This document shows positions 22,327-31,789 of a stretch of 64,000 nucleotides of DNA, piece by piece; the first letter of the stretch is position 1; the number at the start of each line of letters is the position of its first letter. The notes below the pieces were generated by a model. It saw nothing but the letters and a program-made list of their open reading frames with translations, did no database searches and was not told the origin of the DNA. The translations under genes and the position numbers were made by a program. This stretch comes from Xiphydria camelus (taxonomy: Eukaryota > Arthropoda > Insecta > Hymenoptera > Xiphydriidae). The stretch covers positions 27,920,955-27,984,954 of the forward strand of contig OY783191.1 in assembly GCA_963678675.1 (NCBI GenBank). Direction: 5' to 3'.

Positions 22327-23616
22327 GGGTTTTTCAATTGGGATGAGTCGATGTTGGCAGCCTGTGGTGGTCATGTTGTTTCGACGGCGTCTGTCGACCT
22401 GCTGTTTATTATTTAGTCACTGATTACACGATTGAGCAGCACGTCCAAATGATAAAACTTTATTATCAAAATGAGTATTCGTTAGTGCAAATGTTGCGCG
22501 CGTTGCGCCCATTTTGCGGCAGACGCGGTGGCCCTTCAAAGTCGACTCTCCAATATTTGGTGACCAAATTCGAGACGACCGGTTCAGTAAACAATCAGCC
22601 AACACCCGCACGTCAAAGAAATGTCAGATCGATCGAGAACATCGCCACTGTCCGTGAAAGTGCGCAGGAGAACCCGTGGCAGTCGATTCTTCGTCGTGCA
22701 CAAGAACTCGGCCTTTTGCAGACTTCAACTTGGCGAATTTTGCGTCGGGACTTGGACCTGCACCCATACAAGATCCAACTGACCCAGGAGCTCAAAGTTA
22801 ATGACCATAGACAACGCCGTTTGTTCGCTGACTGGGCTTTGGAGCGTTTGGAAGAGGACCCCGATTTTGGCCGAAAAATCAGCTTTATCGACGAGGCGCA
22901 TTTTTCGATGAATGGCTATATGAACAAGCATAATTGCCGTATATGGGACGACGCCAACCCACACGAGGTTCACCAGGTATTAATGCATCCACAAAAAGTT
23001 ACCGTTTGGTGCGGATTTTGGGTCAGCGGCGTCATTGGCCCGTAGGTACTCTTTCGAAAACGACGTTGGTGAGGCCATCACCGTCAACGGCGAGCGCTAC
23101 AGAACGATGATAACCGATTTCTTTTAGCCCAAATTGAACGATATGGACATGGACGACATGTGATTCCAGCAGGACGGCGTTACGTACCACACAGCGGACG
23201 CCACGATGGACATTTTGCATGAACGATTTGAGGGTATGGTTATCTCTCGCAGAGATGACGTGAATTGGTCACCAAGGTCGTGCGATTTGACCCCGCTAGA
23301 TTTTTTCTTGTGGGGTTTTCTGAAGTCGCAGGTATATGCCAATAAGCCGCAATCGACCGATGCCCTTAAAGTCAACATAACCCAGGCCGTCGCTCAAATT
23401 CAGCCGAATCTATGCGGCAGAGTCACTGAAAATTGGACCACTCTCTCGGATCCGTGCCACTGTGAGAAGTCGCGGCGGACATTTGAACGATGTTATATTC
23501 CACACATAATGGCATAGGTACATGAGCCTTTCAAATAAAAAATTAATTTCGTTAATACCTCGCACATAGCTTGTTTTATTCGATTTCAAAATCGACCCGC
23601 CCTTACTGAAAAACCC
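22327..23616 (+). mobile_element. Tc1/mariner element, rosa-like (DD41D)
   Basis: Inverted ends AGGGTTTTTCAATTGGGATG (left) and a matching CTTACTGAAAAACCCT (right), with TA duplications at 22325-22326 and 23617-23618. Length 1,290 bp, close to a full-length member. The single gene it carries is broken by a frameshift and stop codons, so the copy is dead. Confidence 0.85.
22449..23517 (+). pseudogene. Tc1/mariner transposase, DD41D type, inactivated
   Basis: The N-terminal helix-turn-helix, of the DUF4817 type, reads IKLYYQNEYSLVQMLRALRP, then RGGPSKSTLQYLVTKFETTG. The first catalytic Asp is in SFIDEAHFSMNG; the second is in QQDGVTYHTADA; the third is in CDLTPLDFFLWG. The last two Asp have 41 residues between them, the DD41D spacing of rosa-type elements. 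Damage seen: a stop at 23043-23045 with a frameshift next to it, and in-frame stops at 23125-23127 (TAG) and 23161-23163 (TGA). Residues resembling the family start (TDYTIEQHVQ) precede the ATG at 22449, so the original initiator was probably lost. In living copies the enzyme cuts and pastes the element at TA sites. Confidence 0.85.
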
Positions 23617-23629
23617 TACCTATATACGA

Positions 23630-24075
23630 GTATCCTCGTCGATGCCCACATAGGGCCCGTACGGACTTTTGGGCATCCACAATAATATTATCCGGGTTAT
23701 CCACATTAATACCCATATGAAGCCTATACGGGCTTTCTCCGGACGTCCACGATAATTTTATTTGGGCGGTACCCAATAAAACCCATACAGGGCCAAGACA
23801 GATTTTAACTGGGCATCCGCGATAATAAATGTATCCAGGCTTTTCCAGTTAATGCCCATATAGGGCCCATATGATTTTATCTAAGCATCCACGATATTAT
23901 TATCCGGGTTGTCCCCAATAATGTCCATACGAGGTCAAGGTAGGCTTTAGCTGGGCGTCCACGGTAACTTTTTCCGGATTTCCCCCGTTAATGCCCATAT
24001 ATAAGGCCCATGTGAACTCTTTATCCATGTATCCACGATAATATTATCCGGAGAGATGGGTTTTAGACGAGATTC
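23630..24075. repeat. Tandem repeat, about 70-74 bp period, six units
   Basis: The recurring core GGGCATCCACGATAATATTA (variants GGACGTCCAC, GGGCATCCGC, AAGCATCCAC, GGGCGTCCAC, ATGTATCCAC) starts at about 23671, 23741, 23811, 23883, 23953 and 24027, giving spacings of 70, 70, 72, 70 and 74 bp. Each unit also holds a CCCATATAGGGCCC-like word. It is diverged but regularly spaced. Relations of the same words continue at 24540-24870 and 22270-22325. Confidence 0.75.
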
Positions 24076-24079
24076 CACG

Positions 24080-24200
24080 GTAATTCCAATTTGAAAATTA
24101 TTTTCAATAATTATCCATAATTATCAATAATTATTCATAATAAATATAATTCAATTATTATATATATAATTTGAATTATATATAATTCAAAGATTATATA
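24080..24200. repeat. A+T-rich low-complexity tract
   Basis: Runs of AATTATTCATAATAAT and TATATAATTTGAATTATATA form simple and palindromic A+T sequence. Confidence 0.5.
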
Positions 24201-24504
24201 ATAGGTACAACATGAAACAATATTCTTTTGATATAAAATAATTTTAAAAATATAGTCATCTGTAAATATCCAAATATAACCCATGTATAAGTGGATCTTC
24301 GATTTATCAAATCACAAAGTACGTGGTCGGTCATGTGGTTAGAGGTGTTAGTTTTGTTACAGGTTCGTCGTCGATTACTGTAAGGAATATCCAAGAGTTC
24401 ATCAAGTCACGATATTCTCAGCGTCCGCAATATTGTTATCCATTATCTCACCATAGCCATAAACCATAAACTAAAGAACATAAATAAAATAGTTAAAGAA
24501 AAGT

Positions 24505-24575
24505 TAAAATAATCGGGTTCTCTCCCCAACGCCAGGGGTTCGAATCCAACCTGAATTTTTTTTCCATATGCCTCT
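24505..24575 (+). repeat. tRNA-like 3' half, possible SINE remnant
   Basis: GGTTCGAATCC near 24537 is an exact pol III B-box (the T-loop of a tRNA), followed within 20 bases by a run of eight T. No A-box, acceptor stem or anticodon stem can be drawn upstream, so this is not an intact tRNA. A degraded tRNA-derived SINE is possible. Confidence 0.25.
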
Positions 24576-24870
24576 TAGGGCTCTTATTATTTTTTCCCAT
24601 CGGGGCCTGATTATAAATGAAGCCAAATGATCAGGCCCTTATTAGAACTCGAAAAGAGTATCTATATAGGGCTAAATCAGGGTAACCTATATTGGTCCAA
24701 ATAAGGACGGCCTATACGGGTCCTTTTCTGAAAAGTGTGACATCCCTCTAATGGTCCAGGACAGGCATCCTAACTAGGGCCAAGATATTATCAGGGAAAA
24801 TAATCTTGGTCCTAGCTAACGCCCAGAAAAAATTTCCATACAGGGGAATTAAGGAATGAATAAATATCTA
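24576..24870. repeat. GGGCC-rich dispersed repeat
   Basis: Multiple short motifs such as GGGCCTGATTATAA, ATCAGGCCCTTAT and GGTCCTAGCTAACGCCC, partly self-complementary and related in wording to the array at 23630-24075. No coding frame. Confidence 0.4.
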
Positions 24871-25550
24871 AAATATATTTAGCGTTCTACTATTAATTCT
24901 TAGGAATCTCTTAATAAACAATAACAGAACATAAATCAAATATAAACTCCTTTTTTTTAACAATTAGGAACTTTCAACTTATATTTACTGATTTGGTTTC
25001 AGAAATCACATCACGTATGGATGACCATTGTCATCTACGCGACCACTGTAGGGTTAAAATAGTAGAGGATTCTCACTGACAACTGTCATGGCTGATGAGA
25101 TTTGAAATTTATTTGACAGACATATTTTTCGTTGTATTAGACACCATATTGTGTGTACTTATAGAGAATAGATACGAGGTAATTACCGGTATGTGTTCTG
25201 CTACGTATTATCGATTTCAATGCATTTCAATGCAGTGTCTTCTTCTTAGAACGAGTAACTAGTCAGCGCGTGACTGATACAGTAACGGATCATTTTTTTG
25301 ATGTGTAATAAATATTTTGTTTTAGACCATCCGCGCAAGTGCTTCATGTCACTCATAGGCATAATGACCATTCTTTTTTCTGATCTGCATAGCCATGATA
25401 TTTAGGAACGATATGCTCTTCAGTCATTACTATGCCAATGAATTTCACTATTTTATCGACAGTGAGATCATTCACAAATGCCGCTCGAAAAGTTCCTATG
25501 ACGGATTTTCAGAATTCCTAATACTAACAGACCCTTCTTTGAACTCTCAG
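24871..25550. other. No gene seen
   Basis: A+T-rich with no supported ORF or terminal repeats. Confidence 0.5.
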
Positions 25551-25760
25551 CATTACGGATTTTTTTGCCGGTGACTTCTTAAATAAAAATTTCATTTTTA
25601 ATTGTATTAAGTAATGAATAACCAATTCTCATGCTTTCATTAGCCAGGACAAACGCCACCGTAGCTAATGAGAGCAGGAGAATGAATTGTTCATTGGCTG
25701 GTACGTTTTAAAAATGACATTTTAAAAAGGCACTAGCGATAGAATTCGTGACGCCGGGAG
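25551..25760. mobile_element. Palindromic MITE family A, copy 2
   Basis: Same arm words as 4887-5101 (CCGGTGACTTCTTAAATAAA; TAGCCAGGACAAACGCCACC; GCACTAGCGATAGAATTCGT). The right end is truncated or interrupted by the mariner insertion at 25763. Confidence 0.65.
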
Positions 25761-25762
25761 TA

Positions 25763-26666
25763 CCAAGTGTAGAAGTATGAGACCAGAATTTTTTGTAAAA
25801 ATTACACGTCTGTTGTTTGAAACTGATAAAAAATATTTTATTCAAAATAATCTCCCCATTGCTATTTATGCATTTTTCCCACCTCCCCGGCTGTTTATGA
25901 ATGCCACGCTAAAAAAACTGTTCTTCTTTTGAAGCAAACCAGTTATCGAGCCATTTTCGTACATTTCCATATGAACTGAAGCGTTGTTCAGCGAGAGCGT
26001 GTCCCAGTGATGCGAATAGATGATAATCGGACGGAGCCAAGTCTGGAGAATAAGCCGCATTCGCTAGTATTTCCGAACTGAACGCCTCGATCGTTTCCCT
26101 GACCCGTTTTGCTGTGTGTGATGGGGCATTATCATGGAGCAAAATGACTTTGTGTTGCCTTTTTACATATTCCGGTCATTTTTCATGTAATGCTCGATTT
26201 AAGTCGATCATTTGCTGTTGGTAGCGATCAGTGTTAACAGTTTCACCAGATTTTAACAGCTCATAATAGATTAGAACTTTTTTGGTGATTTCCCACGCTC
26301 TTTGCGTTTCTCATGTCAAAATCACCACTTTTGAATTTCTTGAACCACTCGAAGCACTGTGTTTTACCAAGAGCATGTTGACCGTAAGCTTCGACAAGCA
26401 TTCGATGCGATTCTGCACACCAGTTTTCTTCAAATGATAAAAGAAAACCAATGCTGTCCGCAAATCGTAGTTCGTAGGCACAAAACTCGACATGTTTAAG
26501 GTTATAGACAAATATACTGGTGTATGAAACTTGGGTTGTTGTATGTTGAAAATCTTCGTCACCTGTTAAAGAGAGATAATGGCGCTGCAGGAGCGGTCTT
26601 ACGGCCCCTAAATTGATGGCTAGCACCATTTATAGGGAAATTCCGGTTTCATACTTCTACACCTGG
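25763..26666 (-). mobile_element. mariner (DD34D) deletion derivative
   Basis: Inverted ends CCAAGTGTAGAAGTATGAGA and TCATACTTCTACACCTGG with TA duplications (25761-25762, 26667-26668). At 904 bp it is about 400 bp shorter than a complete mariner; the missing part is the region around the first catalytic Asp. Confidence 0.85.
25835..26629 (-). pseudogene. mariner transposase fragments
   Basis: Minus strand. An N-terminal piece has the helix-turn-helix wording ESHRMLVEAYGQHAL followed by CFEWFKKFKSGDFDMRN. It is joined out of frame near 26290 to YYELLKSGETVNTDRYQQQM, which is followed by LHEK and an in-frame stop. A C-terminal piece contains LLHDNAPSHTAKRV and YSPDLAPSDYHLF, whose two Asp have 34 residues between them (DD34D). 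The stretch with the first catalytic Asp is deleted. The copy could still serve as a substrate for an active mariner enzyme through its intact ends, but cannot make one. Confidence 0.85.
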
Positions 26667-26815
26667 TATGTAGAAGGTCGCCTATAAAGGCAGACGAGTC
26701 GTTTGGGCGATTTCACTGATTTTTCCCATGGAAGATTATCATTAATGATACAGATACACACCAAAGTGTTCCAAATTCTCTTTCCCCAAAAACATTTTTA
26801 ATAAGCAAGGGAAGA

Positions 26816-26829
26816 GGGGGGGGGGGGAA
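26816..26829. repeat. Poly-G run
   Basis: About thirteen consecutive G, an unusual simple repeat in this A+T-rich window; its length is prone to sequencing error. Confidence 0.6.
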
Positions 26830-27298
26830 GAGAAGGGTCGGAAGGGTGTAGTGGCGGTTCGGATGAAAACGTGAATGGCCGCGAACTCGGAGGCCCAACA
26901 TAATATAGTGGGGATTCAAGAATTTGGGCACCGTCGGGACTGCCCAGATTTCTAAGCCCGCTCTCGTAGGCGTGATTCACGAATGATGGGGATACTGCAC
27001 GTATGCTTTCAGTGCACGCAGACATCTTCGGAATAGAAGTGTGTATGTTGCAGCGGGCCGTCCCAACTATTGTGCCCCTCGCTTGAATACCGGCAGAATA
27101 ACCGGAGAGAGAGCACGAAAGTAGGGAATGCCCAAATTTCTGGGAGCCCAAATTATTGTATTCCCATCCGCGCTGTCGACACTCAACACCGAACATCCAG
27201 CTGCGCGAATCGGTTTGGTCCAGTAATGATGCGATCGTCGGATCGCTTCTGGCTTAACATACAAATTCATGATGACGCTCGACGCTTATTTTCAGTGT
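26830..27298. other. Moderately GC-rich stretch, no gene assigned
   Basis: Contains repeated words (AATTTGGGCACCGTCGGGAC, TGCCCAAATTTCTGGGAGCC) on opposite strands, so part of this may be an old palindromic element. Open frames on both strands have no recognised similarity. Confidence 0.35.
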
Positions 27299-27299
27299 T

Positions 27300-27452
27300 A
27301 AATGGGTCACGTGATCAAGATTATTCACAAATAAGCAATTAATATTTTACAAAATTCATTTTTTACAAGTTGCATCATTCAAATGACAAAATGTCTGTAA
27401 AATATTAATTGCTTATTTGCGAATAGTCTTGATCGCGTGACTCATCTTAACG
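27300..27452. mobile_element. Hairpin MITE, ~150 bp
   Basis: GGTCACGTGATCAAGATTAT and ATAAGCAATTAATATTTTAC (27307-27353) pair with GTAAAATATTAATTGCTTAT and GTCTTGATCGCGTGACTC (27392-27445). The loop is only about 40 bp. Confidence 0.75.
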
Positions 27453-27488
27453 CTCAAATAATGCCGCTGTTCTGTACAAAACAACAGA

Positions 27489-29477
27489 CTGGACCAGAAA
27501 TGCTATTCAAAAAGTAAATTGAAATAAAAATAGAAAGGAATAATTGTTAGACACTATTGCAACTTTGTAGAAAATTAGTGGAGGGATGTAAGTCTTTGAG
27601 CAAACATCGGTAGCAGCGATAAAAACTGCGATTTAGCCATTTCGGGTAGTAAGTTTGAGAAACGAGTTCCGACCTAATGGAGCTCCAACGTTAAATTCCG
27701 AGTATAGATAAAAATTATTTGCGTCGAAGTGGCTCAGGAAGTTCTGGAATTTTTGTCCATTTTTTCGCAATAGGAGTGGTCATCCCTGCACGGAAGATGC
27801 AAATAGAATTATTTAATAACTTTTTTTTCAAAGTCAACCTTGTCGATTTACCTTAAAGATGAGCTTTCAGAGTTCTAATTCATTTGTTATGCAATATGGG
27901 TAGTCACCCCGCTCAGAGGATACAATTATGAATTTATAATAGTTATCAATGGTATCGGTGTGGTCGAAATCCCCCGAAGCGACTTCGATACGAGTAATAT
28001 CAAATAATTTTTATCTATACTTGGAATTTAACGTTGGAGCTCCATTAGGTCGCAACTCGTTTCTCAAACTTACCACTTGAAATAGCTGAATCACATTTTT
28101 TTATCGCTGCTACCGATGCTTAGAGAAGAATTTGGTAATTGTGCGCATCGTGATTTCGATCACTTCTTCGATAAAAAGAAACGTCAGTTGAAATGTTGAA
28201 GCAAAAGATAATTTTTTATGAAATAACTATAAGTTATATCGATCTGAAACATTGCTAATAAAAGAAATCGAAAAGAGTGTTGTACGTATGCCTTTCCAAA
28301 TACGCAGAATTTACTTCTTGTGCACATGTATGACTATTTCTAACTGTTTTTGCATACTCTCAGATTATACTGTTACAACAGACGTAACTACCTGAAGAGG
28401 GGCAGCTGATAAAGCTGAAAGTGATCTATATCTGTGATTTTTACTTAAAAAAGTAATCTTTCTTATTTTGTTGCTAATTTTAGATAAAATAAACATTTGC
28501 TGAATACATTTTCTCGTTTCCGTATTAATTTGACCTCGATATAACCTTGAAGGTCATGGTCAAGGTCAAATCCAATATGCCCATTGCGTAGCCCGGGAAA
28601 AATACTAAAAGTTTTGTATTAAAAATGTATTTAAACAATGGTGGACGGACAAAATCAATCCACAATCTACCCGTGCGAAGCCGGGACGGGCTGCTAGTAT
28701 TCTATAAAACATTCACTTCATTCAGTTATTTCCTATGACTTTGGTTCTACGCACAATTATCCAACACACGAGAGATTTTTCGCTTTTGCATTTTTTTCCT
28801 CTTTTCAAGATACAACATCAACTAATAAAAAATTGTTCAACACGAGGATGCATAATGATGAAAGAATATTTGGAGTTTCTATTACCATGCCTATATTGAA
28901 TCCAACTCCAAAAACCACTCTGCGGAAATGTTTTTGCCTTAAGTGCGCACAATGGGCATGTTCACGATTTTTTTTTGCTCATTCGTTAATACTTTTTGTG
29001 CTTATTAATAAGATGTGTTTGTTTTTTTTCTGAGCACTAATTTCTTTTTTTTAATGTTTAAAGTTTGACTTCGATTCAAACGAAATCCTTAGTGACGTCA
29101 CTAAAGCCACTGGCAAGGGCCCAAACCCGGGTTTGTGAATGGTGAAGAATCTGTTGCCCGACTCTGATTGGTCAGTTACAATGGCGGTGAAAGTGCGACG
29201 CTTTAAAACGAATGCTTTTTTTAACATCTCAAAAATACTGGAAAAACATTGTTTTAATGACCCATTTTTTACCTACATTACTTTAATACCCTAATCTTCC
29301 GATTCATGCACTTTAAACAGCTGTACAAAAAGTTGTGAACATGCCCATTCGCCCACTCTCCCCTGCTCAAAAACTTACATCCCTCCTCTAATTCTCTGAT
29401 AAGTGCCAACCGTATCTAATGATTTCTTCCTATTTTTATTTCAATCTACTTTTAGAACAGCATTTCTGGTCCACAGT
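27489..29477. mobile_element. Two-kb foldback element with nested inner foldback
   Basis: The outer arms are about 110 bp: GGACCAGAAATGCTATTCAA (about 27494) pairs with AGAACAGCATTTCTGGTCC (about 29455), and GAGGGATGTAAGTCTTTGAG with CTCAAAAACTTACATCCCTC. A second pair of arms lies inside (27598-27730 with 27998-28110), centred on GTTGGAGCTCCATTAGGTCG-type sequence. No coding frame is supported in the interior. An outer element has probably received at least one insertion. Confidence 0.6.
28668..28699 (+). other. Helitron-like 3' terminus (tentative)
   Basis: CCCGTGCGAAGCCGGG can form a short hairpin and is followed 7 bp later by CTAGT. A hairpin shortly before CTAG, with a T after it, is the shape of a Helitron 3' end. 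No Rep/helicase coding sequence and no 5' TC end were located. Confidence 0.3.
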
Positions 29478-29677
29478 GTGTATAAGCTCTATAATATGCT
29501 ACATTCTATAAAGTTACACAGTTTCCTTATGTGACTTTATAAAATGTAGTACATTATTCGCTCCTTGCATATGAACACTTATACTTTAGTGAACGTGTGA
29601 TTGCGTACATGCATATCTGCAGCGCTATCCATTTTGTGAATCGCTACTTTTTGTAGGACATTTGTTTTGCACCTATT

Positions 29678-30245
29678 GGCTCCGTGCATAACCACTACAG
29701 CTATGAGGTTGGCTGGTCAAAACTGAAGCAGATGGCGCCACCGAGCCAAACACCCGCGGGCAAATTAAAACGGTTATAATATATTATTAATGCTGCACTG
29801 TTGCAGATTTGACTGTATCTGATGTGACTGGTAAAAAATTAAAGGAATTCAGCGGATCTCCAACTGAGGCGGCAGGTCCTCTTCGCACGGGAGAAGGACC
29901 TGTTTCCGTCGTCTGGTGGTGGCAACACCGTCGCTCGTCGTGGGTCGGCCGCTATCGCTGGTGGGAAGCGGCTGCGGAGGCTCCACAGTCACTGTTTTAT
30001 ATTAAATTTTATATTTCAATTCACTTCACTACATACAGATTCATAAATTAAGGTTATATTTTCGTTTTTGACTCCTGCAATGCCTACTGTACTTTATAAA
30101 GTAAGCATTGACTCCTGCAATAATGATATATTTCAAAACAGGCGGTAAATAAGGGTGTTTAGCTCGGTGGCGCCTAAGTTTACTTCCTCGACCACCAGCC
30201 AACCTAATTCCTTATGATTATGTGTGGTAATATCGGTAATATACA
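29678..30245. mobile_element. Insertion inside a dispersed repeat
   Basis: A 60-bp inverted repeat (GTTGGCTGGTCAAAACTGAA ... GACCACCAGCCAACC; also GGCGCCACCGAGCCAAACAC ... GTGTTTAGCTCGGTGGCGCC) bounds about 510 bp (29703-30212). Its flanks (TTGGCTCCGTGCATAACC on the left, TATGATTATGTGTGGTAATA on the right) are contiguous in the empty copy at about 6510-6560, which identifies the inserted segment. Confidence 0.6.
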
Positions 30246-30359
30246 TGCAGGGCTACGAAGTTCCGCTGGACAATACAGAGGACACTGACATAGACTTCAT
30301 ATACCGCATGTCCGAGCCCAAACCGCTCAAGCGTCGATACCTATGGCCGATAACTTGAA

Positions 30360-30678
30360 ATTTGTTTTCGGCAGTGTTTGTCGACGGTTTAAAATTTGAT
30401 AGTTAGAGATGGCTTGAGAAGAGTGCGCTGTGTGTACTGCGTGAGAGCGAAAAGTGTCAAACGTCTGATTTCCCGATAGCTGTCAATTCGGGAGATCGAA
30501 GTGTTTCGTCTATTATTTCTACGTCGTATGCATCATTTTCGATGTTTTCTTCTCTTTCATTGTGCACCATTGGCGGGTCTTTCAGTTTTCTTTTCTTCTT
30601 CGATCTTTGTGACAGCGCAATCCGGCTTTCGTACACTTTTCTTGTCACGAGTTTTCCTTTCCATCGATATCCCGACAT
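30360..30678 (-). pseudogene. 5' coding fragment of an unidentified transposon protein
   Basis: Minus strand from the ATG at 30678: MSGYRWKGKLVTRKVYESRI, then a lysine/arginine-rich stretch SQRSKKKRKLKD and an acidic stretch EREENIENDAYDVEIIDETL, closing at 30457. The DNA at 30380-30500 (CACTTCGATCTCCCGAATTG, GGGAAATCAGACGTTT, AGAGTGCGCTGTG) is shared with the TA-flanked element at 37245-37959, which links this fragment to that transposon family. A basic N-terminus could belong to a transposase, possibly Mutator-like, but I cannot identify it. Confidence 0.4.
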
Positions 30679-30715
30679 TTTTAAAGAAATTTTGGTTCAA
30701 ATATGGACGCTGCAG

Positions 30716-30873
30716 GGGGGCCTTTCTCGAGTCACTGGCAAAGTTACGTATACGCATCTTAGCGAATAGACCAATCAGGATCAAATATTCCGTTGTGGTG
30801 GGGGTCCTGATTGGTCTATTCGCTAAGATGCGTATACGTAACTTTGCGAGTGACTCGAGAAAGGGGGCCCAGG
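30716..30873. repeat. Near-perfect hairpin, ~60-bp arms
   Basis: CCTTTCTCGAGTCACTGGCA, then AAGTTACGTATACGCATCTT and AGCGAATAGACCAATCAGGA, pair with their complements at 30807-30870. The loop is about 30 bp. It abuts the coding fragment at 30457-30678, so it may be an insertion into that element, as the hairpins at 37498 and 37673 are. Confidence 0.75.
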
Positions 30874-30894
30874 GCTCGCAACTGTGAGGCACGT

Positions 30895-31580
30895 AAATAC
30901 AAATTTAGCGTTGTTGCCACATTTCGCGCATTCATTGGGCGCAGATCATCAATTTGATTAAAAAGTTATTGCTTATCACTTTCTCTTTTTAATTATATAA
31001 ATAAATGTTAAATGCATAGTGCTTCATTCTTACTATGACGCGAAGAGCCTAGTATGAATATACTATTTCTAAATTTTTATTTTTTATAGTTGCATCTATT
31101 TGTACAGTTATTTAGATATAAAAGTTTTTCTCAAGAAATGAAACATTGTCAAATTAGCTTAAATACATTTTAAAAATAGTAAAAAAAGCATTCGCCAGAT
31201 ATAATGACATTCATTATATCATTTAAGACGCTTTTGTCATGTTTTCACGCAAATCAAATCGAAATCGACATATTCTGATTCAACAAACTTCTGGCTCAGA
31301 CTATATAGGTGATACATCCTTAATCTCTCCTACCCATCACAACCAGTCAACGACGACGATCGTCATCTACGGTTCTACAAATCGTAGACGTCATATTTGC
31401 TATGTCGCAGAGTTCCAGTGAATAACCCTGCACATAATCAGGAAGAGTACCTAGTATATTTTTTATACACGGAGCCAATATTGCCATATATACTCATTGA
31501 AGTATAACAGTGTTCAAATGCACGGAAGAGATAGGGTTTACAGTTTTATACAGAATAGCGCCATAAGCGTCGAGCGTCAG
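30895..31580. other. No gene seen
   Basis: A+T-rich, with no supported frame; one copy of the word CACGGAGCCAAT (about 31471), part of the dispersed repeat also seen at 6679 and 29678. Confidence 0.45.
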
Positions 31581-31586
31581 CATAGA

Positions 31587-31784
31587 TACCCAGATAACAT
31601 AAGCCAGAAAATGGTTTTTTAGTCATCCGTGGGCAGTCTAATGTCTCACTTTTTGATGACTTAAATTTCGAGCTATCCAATAGTCATCTTTTGGATAATA
31701 CAAAATTTAAGTTAACAAAAAGAGAGATACCAGACTGCCTACGGGTGACTTCAAGATGACTTTTTGGATTTCACTGTCTGGGTA
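31587..31784. mobile_element. MITE family C, copy 1
   Basis: 198 bp, ends TACCCAGATAACAT and ACTGTCTGGGTA, with paired inner words GTCATCCGTGGGCAGTCTAA and CAGACTGCCTACGGGTGAC. Same family as 44007-44204 and 61931-62117. Non-coding. Confidence 0.75.
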
Positions 31785-31789
31785 TATAT

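Noticed and set aside
23630..24075. CRISPR-like array
   Set aside because: Units are contiguous diverged tandem repeats, not identical short repeats separated by unique spacers; the genome is eukaryotic.
24505..24575. Possible tRNA gene
   Set aside because: Only a B-box and a T-run; no A-box, acceptor or anticodon stem. Kept only as a low-confidence SINE remnant.
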